Assembly: GCA_934378195.1 (NCBI GenBank)
Contig: CAKRPO010000040.1
Coordinates: 1 to 21,910 of the forward strand
Source: an uncultured Blautia sp.
GTDB taxonomy: Bacteria > Bacillota > Clostridia > Lachnospirales > Lachnospiraceae
Length of the DNA stretch: 21,910 nucleotides
Reading direction: 5' to 3'
A model generated the notes under the pieces. It was not told the DNA's origin and made no database searches. It was given only the letters and a program-made list of their open reading frames with translations. How positions within the stretch are numbered: position 1 is the first letter of the stretch; each line of letters begins with the position of its first letter. A program made the position numbers and the translations under genes. Positions 6,697-13,641 of this stretch are shown one piece after another.

Positions 6697-7527
6697 ATGA
6701 AAAACAGAAAATTTATCACAGTATCACTTGCAGCAGCACTGGCAATCGGAACAATCACAGCAAACGGAGTTTTTGTAAGCGCTGATGCGGAAAAAGGAAC
6801 CATCAAAGTAGCAGCATCTGCTACACCACATGCAGAAATCCTTGAAGAAGCAAAACCAATCCTCGAAAAAGAAGGATGGGATCTGGAAGTCACTGTATTT
6901 GATGACTATGTACAGCCGAACCTGGTAGTTGAGAGTGGCGACTTTGATGCAAACTATTTCCAGCACATTCCATACCTGGACAACTTTAATGAAGAACAGG
7001 GAACACACCTGGTAAATGCCGGCGGTATTCACTATGAACCATTTGGAATTTATCCTGGAACAAAGAAAACACTGGATGATCTGGAAGACGGAGATACCAT
7101 TGCGGTTCCGAATGATACTACAAACGAGGCAAGAGCGCTTCTTCTTCTGCAAGATAACGGTGTGATCACACTGAAAGACGGAGCAGGACTGGAAGCAACA
7201 GTAAAAGATATTGAAGAAAATCCAAAGAACATTCAGATTGAAGAGCTGGAAGCTGCACAGGTTTCCCGTGTCAAAGATGAAGTTGCATTTGTGGTATTAA
7301 ATGGAAACTATGCACTGCAGGCAGGATATTCTGTATCCAAAGACTCCATCGCTCACGAAACATCTGATTCTGAAGCAGCGAAAACATATGTGAATATCAT
7401 TGCTGTTAAAGAAGGAAATGAAGACAACGAAGCAATCAAAGCACTGGTAGATGTTCTGAAATCTGATGAGATCAAAGACTACATCAATGAGACATATGAC
7501 GGAGCAGTTGTACCTTTTGAAGATTGA
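6697..7527 (+). CDS. metQ: Methionine ABC transporter substrate-binding protein MetQ (NlpA family)
   Basis: The 276-residue product has the length and motifs of the NlpA/MetQ family: IKVAASATPHAEILE at the start of the mature domain, then VFDDYVQPN, DANYFQHIPYLD, GIYPGTKKTLDDL, AVPNDTTNEARALLLL and FVVLNGNYAL. It captures methionine outside the membrane and passes it to MetI. GAGAGGG lies eight bases before the ATG. Residues 1-30 are a signal peptide with a signal-peptidase-I-like end (FVSA before Asp-Ala). Two oddities stand out. There is no lipobox cysteine, although MetQ is normally a lipoprotein. The protein contains no cysteine at all and no methionine after the initiator, so the mature form is free of sulfur. 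It is followed by metN after 38 bases. Specificity for L- or D-methionine or another sulfur compound is inferred from family and context. Confidence 0.92.
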   Translation: MKNRKFITVSLAAALAIGTITANGVFVSADAEKGTIKVAASATPHAEILEEAKPILEKEGWDLEVTVFDDYVQPNLVVESGDFDANYFQHIPYLDNFNEEQGTHLVNAGGIHYEPFGIYPGTKKTLDDLEDGDTIAVPNDTTNEARALLLLQDNGVITLKDGAGLEATVKDIEENPKNIQIEELEAAQVSRVKDEVAFVVLNGNYALQAGYSVSKDSIAHETSDSEAAKTYVNIIAVKEGNEDNEAIKALVDVLKSDEIKDYINETYDGAVVPFED

Positions 7528-7565
7528 AATGTAAATGTTTCCAGGGAACAGGAGGAGCAGTTTAA

Positions 7566-8576
7566 ATGGAACCGATGATACAGGTAGAAAACCTCTGCAA
7601 AAGCTTTTCTACAAAAAACGGAACGGTAGAGGCAGCCAGAAACATCAGTTTTTCCATAGAAAAAGGAGAGATTTTCGGCATAATCGGTCTCTCCGGTGCT
7701 GGCAAGAGTACACTGGTACGATGTCTGAATCTGTTGGAAAGACCAACGTCCGGAACTGTCCGGGTAAATGGTAAGAATCTTACAGAGCTTTCCGAAAAAG
7801 AACTCCGTAAGGAACGCCAGAATATAGGAATGATCTTTCAGCATTTTAATCTGCTCATGCAGAGAACTGCACTGGATAATGTATGTTTTCCAATGGAAAT
7901 TGCAGGTATCAGTAAGAAGGAGGCACGCAAAAAGGCTCTGGAATATCTGAAAGTAGTAGGTCTGGAAGAAAAAGCTCTTTCTTATCCATCACAGCTTTCA
8001 GGTGGTCAGAAGCAGCGAGTGGCAATTGCAAGAGTTCTGGCAAGTGATCCAAAGATTCTGCTCTGTGATGAGGCAACCAGCGCCCTGGATCCACAGACGA
8101 CAAAAGCAATCCTGGAACTGATCAAAGAAATCAATCGAGATTATGGGATTACTGTTGTGGTCATCACACATGAAATGAGCGTTGTACAGGAAATCTGTAA
8201 CCGCGTTGCTGTTCTGGAGAGCGGAACACTGGTAGAATCCGGCACTGTAGAAGAACTGTTCCGAAGTCCTAAGACAGAAGCTGCAAGAAGGCTGGTATTC
8301 AGCGGAAGAACGCAGATACAGGAAATGAAAGGCAAGCGTTTGGTTCGTGTTACTTTTCAGGATAAATCTTCGTTTGAACCGGTCATTGCAAATCTGGTAC
8401 TGACTTATCGGACACCGGTCAACATTCTGTATGCGGATACCAAGAATATTGGTGGCGCGGCAGAAGGAGAAATGATCCTGCAGCTTCCTGAGATCGAGGA
8501 AATTGCAGATAAGATGATTCAGTATCTGAAGGATACAAATATGGGAGTAGAGGAGTTGAAGTCTGATGTGGGATAA
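7566..8576 (+). CDS. metN: Methionine ABC transporter ATP-binding protein MetN
   Basis: The 336-residue protein has a full ABC ATPase domain: Walker A GLSGAGKST at residues 41-49, Q-loop IFQHFNLL, signature LSGGQKQRVAIAR, Walker B ILLCDEATSALD and switch histidine VVITHE. Residues from about 260 to the end form the extra C-terminal regulatory (NIL/ACT-like) domain typical of MetN, which in E. coli binds methionine and inhibits transport when the cell is replete. It drives methionine import by hydrolysing ATP on the inner face of the membrane. A GGAGGAG site precedes the ATG. The last 11 bases overlap the start of metI, which suggests translational coupling. Unlike MetQ it contains ordinary numbers of Met and Cys. 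Confidence 0.96.
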   Translation: MEPMIQVENLCKSFSTKNGTVEAARNISFSIEKGEIFGIIGLSGAGKSTLVRCLNLLERPTSGTVRVNGKNLTELSEKELRKERQNIGMIFQHFNLLMQRTALDNVCFPMEIAGISKKEARKKALEYLKVVGLEEKALSYPSQLSGGQKQRVAIARVLASDPKILLCDEATSALDPQTTKAILELIKEINRDYGITVVVITHEMSVVQEICNRVAVLESGTLVESGTVEELFRSPKTEAARRLVFSGRTQIQEMKGKRLVRVTFQDKSSFEPVIANLVLTYRTPVNILYADTKNIGGAAEGEMILQLPEIEEIADKMIQYLKDTNMGVEELKSDVG

Positions 8577-9228
8577 TGCAACAATTACGATGCTGCTGGA
8601 AGGAACCAGAGATACGTTATATATGACCCTTGTATCCACCTTTTTTGGATATGTACTGGGACTTCCACTTGGAATTCTCCTTACAATAACAGATAAAGAA
8701 GGTATCCATCCAAATGCAGTTGTTTATAAAGTACTGGATGTGATTGTAAATATCCTCAGAAGTATTCCGTTTCTGATTCTTCTGATTCTGGTCATTCCGC
8801 TTACAAGACTGCTCGTAGGTAAGACATATGGCTCTACTGCAACGATCGTGCCACTTGTAGTCGCAGCAGCACCGTTTGTCGCACGAATGGTAGAATCCTC
8901 CCTGAAAGAAGTCGATCCGGGAGTGATCGAAGCAGCTGTCAGCATGGGAGCCGGAACACCGACGATCATTTGGAAAGTTCTTCTTGCAGAATCCAGAACT
9001 TCCCTCCTCGTAGGCGTGACCATTGCGGTTGGAACGATCCTTGGATACTCCGCTATGGCAGGAACGGTCGGTGGAGGTGGACTTGGAGATATCGCTATCC
9101 GTTATGGATATTACCGTTATCAGACAGACATCATGCTTGTGACAATCGTGATTCTGGTAGTGCTCGTACAGATCCTTCAGGGAATCGGTATGATGCTCTC
9201 CAGAAAGCTGGATAAACGAAAAGCATAA
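8566..9228 (+). CDS. metI: Methionine ABC transporter permease MetI
   Basis: The 220-residue membrane protein has the usual MetI length and about five hydrophobic segments (roughly residues 18-40, 55-83, 90-105, 145-170 and 185-212). The EAA-type coupling loop is visible as EAAVSMGAGTPTIIWKVLL, followed by the conserved SAMAGTVGGGGLGDIAIRYGY stretch just before the last segment. Two copies form the translocation pore with two MetN subunits. The start at 8566 overlaps the end of metN and uses GAGGAG, about ten bases upstream and inside metN. It is the last gene of the operon; structured DNA and a convergent gene follow. Confidence 0.95.
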   Translation: MWDNATITMLLEGTRDTLYMTLVSTFFGYVLGLPLGILLTITDKEGIHPNAVVYKVLDVIVNILRSIPFLILLILVIPLTRLLVGKTYGSTATIVPLVVAAAPFVARMVESSLKEVDPGVIEAAVSMGAGTPTIIWKVLLAESRTSLLVGVTIAVGTILGYSAMAGTVGGGGLGDIAIRYGYYRYQTDIMLVTIVILVVLVQILQGIGMMLSRKLDKRKA

Positions 9229-9378
9229 AAAGATATTTAGCAGAAGATTGTAATCACGCGTGAAGTCTCACAGATGTTCGACTTGAATCAGCAAATATAA
9301 ATATTTATTTTAGAAATTTTAGAAATATATTAGAAAAAGGACAAAAACTCCTCACATTTATATTGTATGATGTATTTG

Positions 9379-9448
9379 TCTTAAAGGAAACCCCCTTTAA
9401 GAAATCCGGTAGCACTTCAATGCCGGAAGAGTTGCCGGAACTCTTTCC
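9379..9448 (+). other. Three consecutive hairpins after metI (possible small RNA or 3'-end structure)
   Basis: The 294 bases between metI and the convergent ATPase gene contain no convincing gene. They hold three hairpins in a row. TCTTAAAGG (9379-9387) pairs with CCTTTAAGA (9394-9402). CCGG at about 9406-9409 pairs with CCGG at 9423-9426, extended by CA with TG. AAGAGTT (9427-9433) pairs with AACTCTT (9439-9445), with a further GG/CC beyond one bulge. The second and third compete for GG at 9425-9426. A pyrimidine-rich stretch follows. No known RNA family is recognised and no clear promoter was found, so this may simply be the 3' end of the met transcript. Confidence 0.4.
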
Positions 9449-9475
9449 TTTCCCTAAAAAATAAAACAGAACACT

Positions 9476-9520
9476 AAACAGCCGCCACCTGGCAAGAAAC
9501 GTCAGGAGGGCGGCTGTTTT
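9476..9520. terminator. Bidirectional terminator between convergent metI and ATPase genes
   Basis: AAACAGCCGCC (9476-9486) pairs with GGCGGCTGTTT (9509-9519), and inside it CCTG (9488-9491) pairs with CAGG (9503-9506). It lies three bases beyond the stop codon of the minus-strand gene. The T tracts are short, so efficiency is uncertain. Confidence 0.7.
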
Positions 9521-9522
9521 CG

Positions 9523-11235
9523 TTATCGACGGTATCGGTTGAAGCAGGAATAGATTTCCTGAATTCTCGGCACAGCATACCCGCATGGCAGACTGGAACC
9601 GTCTGCAAAAGCGGTAAGGCCTCTGGTCTGAATCTGTTTCTGCAGGTAATCAACAATTTCTGGAATGGTTCGCTGTCCATCTGCCAGATGCTCCAGAGCG
9701 TATTTCAGGAGCAGTCCCAGGGCAGCTGTCTGTTCAGAATCTATGATCTGTTCAATATATCGAAGATCCACATCTTGTTTTCCAATCGAAAATCCATCTT
9801 TTCCATGAACTTTAATTTTGATACGTTCCGGTTTATCTGCGCCACGTCCATGTGAACGGACTGCTGGAATTTTTCTCTGCATGATACGTCTGCTTGCGGG
9901 CATGGTAAACGACGGTGCTTTGATTGGAGTCAGAGGATATTTTCCACAGATTTCTTTGACTTTATCTGTGATATCCACAGGATGGTAGCAATCCATCTGT
10001 ATGATCGTATCAGCAATGTGGAAAAAGGCTCCCGAACTTCCCGCAACCAGGATTGTAGAGATTCCGGTATTTTTGTACAGGTCCTGTGCACGCTCGAGAA
10101 ATGGAGTGATCGGTTCTTTTTCACGGGAGATGACTTCCTGCATGAAGGTGTCACGGACCATGAAGTTGGTGGCAGAAGTATCTTCATCCAGAAGAAAAAC
10201 ATTACTTCCGGCTTCTATTCCTTCAATGATACCGGCAGCCTGAGATGTGCTTCCGCTGGCATCCGTTGTAGAAAAACAACGGGTGTCTTTTTTGTTTGGC
10301 AGATCATTGATGAACAGAGAGATATCTACATCTTTGATAAAGCGTCCATCTTCGGAACGAAGTTTCAGGGCTGTCTCGTCTGTGATCACATACTCCCGTC
10401 CGTCGCCGGCAATATGATTGTATACACCAAGTTCCAGAGCATTGAGAAGCGTGGATTTGCCATGATAACCACCACCGACAATAAGAGTAATACCCTGTGG
10501 GATTCCCATTCCTGTGATGGATCCTCTGTGTGGAAGCTTCATAGTTACACGAAGTGATTCCGGAGATATAAATGGAACAGAACCTCTCATTGGCCGGGAA
10601 GAAATGCCACTTTCTCTTGGGAGGACAGCGTGATCGGCAACGAATGCAACGAGATGCCTGGCCTTCAACTGGTCTCTGACCGCCTGCTGATCTTCTGCAA
10701 GAAAGATTGCCTGCTCCAGTTCTTTTTTGTTTACATTTCGGTAGAGAAAAGCTTTCTGCACACAAATGGGCAGAAAATCAAAGAGAATTTTTTCCAGTTC
10801 GGCAGCATTAATGGTACGTCCGTTTGCAGGAAAACCAACAAAAAATCTGGCAGTGAGGCCCTTGTCTGTAATCTCACAGGCCGAGCGGGCAAGAACTTCC
10901 TGACCGCAGTGACTAACGGAGATCAGACCACTTTTGCCGGATCCTCTGGCACGGAAGGTATATTGCTCAATCTGTTTTTCAAACTGTCGTATCAGATAAT
11001 CTGCCAGTGTGGTGCGTGTGAGAATATCTTTGCAATACGCAGCCGGGAAATCTGCATCTTTGGATGTAATATGGACACTGATGTGAGACGGTGAAGCAAA
11101 AGGGTCGCCCTGTACATGATCGATTGAAAGAATATAGCAGTCAAACTGATAACTGCCCTTCAAAGACTTATAAGCAGGATAACTTTTGCGATGAATGGAT
11201 TGAAGCTGTGTTTTTAATTCAGATGCCTGTTGCAT
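9523..11235 (-). CDS. Predicted ABC-class ATPase, PF09818-like, unknown function
   Basis: The 570-residue protein resembles the ABC_ATPase family described as predicted ATPases of the ABC class (PF09818). The N-terminal ~240 residues are a family-specific region. The nucleotide-binding core follows: Walker A GGGYHGKST at 254-262, a signature-like SGSTSQAAGIIEGI at 327-340, and Walker B NVFLLDEDTSA at 346-356. There are no membrane segments and no signal peptide, so it is probably soluble, not a transporter subunit. Basic stretches near residues 430-450 (ASRRIMQRK, RSHGRGADK) could contact nucleic acid, but that is inference. GGAG lies before the ATG at 11235. It appears to be a single-gene transcript with its own promoter and terminator. 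The biological role of the family is not established as far as I know. Confidence 0.85.
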   Translation of the reverse strand: MQQASELKTQLQSIHRKSYPAYKSLKGSYQFDCYILSIDHVQGDPFASPSHISVHITSKDADFPAAYCKDILTRTTLADYLIRQFEKQIEQYTFRARGSGKSGLISVSHCGQEVLARSACEITDKGLTARFFVGFPANGRTINAAELEKILFDFLPICVQKAFLYRNVNKKELEQAIFLAEDQQAVRDQLKARHLVAFVADHAVLPRESGISSRPMRGSVPFISPESLRVTMKLPHRGSITGMGIPQGITLIVGGGYHGKSTLLNALELGVYNHIAGDGREYVITDETALKLRSEDGRFIKDVDISLFINDLPNKKDTRCFSTTDASGSTSQAAGIIEGIEAGSNVFLLDEDTSATNFMVRDTFMQEVISREKEPITPFLERAQDLYKNTGISTILVAGSSGAFFHIADTIIQMDCYHPVDITDKVKEICGKYPLTPIKAPSFTMPASRRIMQRKIPAVRSHGRGADKPERIKIKVHGKDGFSIGKQDVDLRYIEQIIDSEQTAALGLLLKYALEHLADGQRTIPEIVDYLQKQIQTRGLTAFADGSSLPCGYAVPRIQEIYSCFNRYRR

Positions 11236-11304
11236 GAAAAACTCCTTTATGAAAAAAATGTTGCAGCGTTTTTATGAAAATACTGTGATAAATGAAACAA
11301 AATC

Positions 11305-11334
11305 ATTATAGTGCGGAGACAGGAAAGAACGCAA
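11305..11334 (-). promoter_or_regulatory. Candidate promoter of the PF09818-like gene
   Basis: On the minus strand, TTGCGT (11334-11329) and a perfect TATAAT (11310-11305) are separated by 18 bases. The leader to the ATG at 11235 would be about 65 bases. Confidence 0.5.
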
Positions 11335-11406
11335 GTATTTCAGGGTATAATAAACAGAGAAGTTCTTATACAATTCTTATATCTTTATTAAGAATCTGGA
11401 AGAATG

Positions 11407-11435
11407 TAGAAATACGTAGAAGTTTGTTTTATAAT
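11407..11435 (+). promoter_or_regulatory. Candidate promoter of the M18 aminopeptidase gene
   Basis: TAGAAA (11407-11412), a 17-base spacer and a perfect TATAAT (11430-11435), giving a short leader of about 55 bases to the ATG at 11497. Another TATAAT at 11346 has no matching -35 element. Confidence 0.55.
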
Positions 11436-11496
11436 AGTGAAAGAATTTTGAAAATCAAATGAATTAAAAATCAGGCGAAAGGTGGTTTTATATATT

Positions 11497-12888
11497 ATGG
11501 AAAGAAGAAACGCATGGCTTTCATATGAAGAAGCAGACGAAAAGGCATTGGAAAAACTGGCAAAGGATTACCGTACATTTCTGGATGCCGGTAAGACAGA
11601 ACGTGAATGCGTCATGGAACTGACAAAAGAGGCAGAAGCAGCAGGTTATGTTGCACTGGAAGAGAAACTTGCATCCGGTGAACAGATCAAGGCCGGAGAC
11701 AAAATCTATGCAGTTGGCATGAAAAAGATTATGGCGATGTTCCATATCGGACAGGAACCGATTGAAAAAGGAATGAATATTCTTGGAGCACATATTGATT
11801 CCCCGCGTCTCGATGTGAAACAGAATCCTTTATATGAAGATACAGACCTGGCATATCTGGACACCCATTATTACGGCGGTGTAAAGAAATACCAGTGGGT
11901 AGCGCTTCCACTGGCAATTCATGGTGTGATTGCAAAGAAAGATGGCAGTGTAGTGAATGTGAATATTGGCGAAGACGAAAATGATCCGGTTGTATATATC
12001 ACAGATCTTCTGATCCATCTGGCAGGCAAGCAGCTTCAGAAAAAAGCAGCAGAAGTGATCGAGGGCGAGAACCTTGATATTCTGATCGGCAGCAGACCGC
12101 TGAAAGAGGAAATGGATGAGAAGAAAAAAGAGGCAGTCAAAAACAATGTTCTTCGTATCCTGAAAGAGAAATACGATGTAGAGGAAGAGGATTTTCTTTC
12201 TGCTGAACTCGAGATCGTACCGGCAGGTAAGGCACGTGACTGCGGTCTTGACCGCAGTATGGTAGCAGCATATGGACAGGATGACCGTGTATGCGCCTAT
12301 ACTTCTTTTGTGGCTATGCTTGAGATGGAATCACCGAAACGTACCAGCTGCTGTCTTCTGACAGATAAGGAAGAAATCGGAAGTGTCGGAGCAACTGGCA
12401 TGCAGTCTAATTTCTTTGAAAATACCGTAGCAGAGCTTCTGGAAGGAATGGGCTGCTATAGCGGTCTGGCTCTTCGAAGAACACTTAAGAATTCCTTTAT
12501 GCTTTCTTCAGATGTAAGCGCAGGTTATGATCCGGCATATGGAGAATGCTTTGAAAAGAAAAATGCGGCATATCTTGGAAGGGGAATCGTTCTCAATAAA
12601 TTTACAGGAGCAAGAGGAAAATCCGGTTCCAACGATGCTAATGCAGAGTATGTGGCAAAAGTACGTGGTATTTTTGACGAGAGCAATGTGGCTTTCCAGA
12701 CAGCTGAGCTTGGTAAAGTCGATGTTGGAGGCGGCGGAACGATCGCCTATATTGCAGCACTTTATGGAATGAATGTTATTGACAGTGGTGTGGCAGTCTT
12801 AAGCATGCATGCACCATGGGAGGTAACGAGCAAAGCCGATATTTATGAAGCAAAGAAAGCATACAGAGCATTTCTTGAAAATGCATAA
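11497..12888 (+). CDS. M18-family metallo-aminopeptidase
   Basis: This 463-residue protein is a zinc aminopeptidase of family M18 (aspartyl aminopeptidase-like), which removes N-terminal, often acidic, residues from peptides in the cytosol. Visible metal-site and active-site motifs are LGAHIDSPRLD, TDKEEIGSVGATGMQS, SSDVSAGYDP and, near the end, VLSMHAPWEV. The family layout is a catalytic domain interrupted by a dimerisation domain. The ATG at 11497 is chosen because AAAGGTGG lies 11 bases upstream; the in-frame GTG at 11482 falls inside that ribosome site and is unlikely to be the start. There is no signal peptide. A candidate promoter lies at 11407-11435. The export operon begins 42 bases after its stop with no clear terminator between, so some read-through is possible. 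Confidence 0.93.
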   Translation: MERRNAWLSYEEADEKALEKLAKDYRTFLDAGKTERECVMELTKEAEAAGYVALEEKLASGEQIKAGDKIYAVGMKKIMAMFHIGQEPIEKGMNILGAHIDSPRLDVKQNPLYEDTDLAYLDTHYYGGVKKYQWVALPLAIHGVIAKKDGSVVNVNIGEDENDPVVYITDLLIHLAGKQLQKKAAEVIEGENLDILIGSRPLKEEMDEKKKEAVKNNVLRILKEKYDVEEEDFLSAELEIVPAGKARDCGLDRSMVAAYGQDDRVCAYTSFVAMLEMESPKRTSCCLLTDKEEIGSVGATGMQSNFFENTVAELLEGMGCYSGLALRRTLKNSFMLSSDVSAGYDPAYGECFEKKNAAYLGRGIVLNKFTGARGKSGSNDANAEYVAKVRGIFDESNVAFQTAELGKVDVGGGGTIAYIAALYGMNVIDSGVAVLSMHAPWEVTSKADIYEAKKAYRAFLENA

Positions 12889-12930
12889 TACGCTGTAAGC
12901 ATACAGTGACATCAAAGGAGAATACAGAAT

Positions 12931-13641
12931 ATGAATGATACGTTGATCAAGGTGGAAGACCTTTGCAAGATCTACAATCCTGGTGAAAATGAGGTAAGAG
13001 CACTGGATCATGTAAGCCTTGAAATAAAAAAAGGTGAGCTGGTGGCAATCATCGGTCAGTCGGGTTCCGGTAAATCTACTTTTATGAATATGCTTGGATG
13101 TCTCGATGTACCTACATCAGGAAAGTATTATCTGAATGGAACAGATGTGTCCGAAATGACGGACAATGAACTATCAGAGGTGAGAAATCGTGAAATCGGA
13201 TTTATCTTTCAGGGATTTAACCTGATCGCAAATTTAAATGCAATTGAAAATGTGGAATTGCCGCTGATTTATCGTGGGATTGACCGCAAAACAAGACATG
13301 AGCTGGCAATTGAATCACTGAAGATGGTCGGTCTGGAGAAACGTATGGATCATAAACCAAGTGAGATGTCCGGTGGACAGCAGCAACGAGTGGCGATTGC
13401 GAGAGCGATCGCTGCACAGCCTCCGGTCATACTGGCAGACGAACCAACCGGAAATCTGGATTCAGCTTCCAGTAAGGAGATTCTTGCAATCCTGAAAAAG
13501 ATGCACAAAACAGGAAGAACCGTGATTCTGATCACACATGACAATGGAATTGCAGCGCAGGCAAGGCGCGTTGTACGAATTATGGATGGAAAGATAGAAT
13601 CGGATACAATCAATCCGGATTTTGATCAGGAGGGAGCATGA
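12931..13641 (+). CDS. MacB/LolD-type ABC transporter ATP-binding protein
   Basis: The 236-residue ATPase has Walker A IGQSGSGKST near residues 41-50, Q-loop FIFQGFNLI, signature MSGGQQQRVAIARA, Walker B VILADEPTGNLD and switch LITHD. This combination is characteristic of the MacB/LolD/FtsE group, which power mechanotransmission-type exporters and not classical translocating channels. GGAG lies ahead of the ATG. The stop overlaps the start of the adaptor gene by four bases (ATGA), showing tight coupling. Together with the next two genes it should form a tripartite-like MacAB system in the cytoplasmic membrane. Substrates of such Gram-positive systems include antimicrobial peptides and other amphipathic compounds; the substrate here is unknown. 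Confidence 0.95.
   Translation: MNDTLIKVEDLCKIYNPGENEVRALDHVSLEIKKGELVAIIGQSGSGKSTFMNMLGCLDVPTSGKYYLNGTDVSEMTDNELSEVRNREIGFIFQGFNLIANLNAIENVELPLIYRGIDRKTRHELAIESLKMVGLEKRMDHKPSEMSGGQQQRVAIARAIAAQPPVILADEPTGNLDSASSKEILAILKKMHKTGRTVILITHDNGIAAQARRVVRIMDGKIESDTINPDFDQEGA

Noticed and set aside
11482..11496. GTG start at 11482 for the M18 aminopeptidase
   Set aside because: The GTG is part of the AAAGGTGG ribosome site that serves the ATG at 11497.
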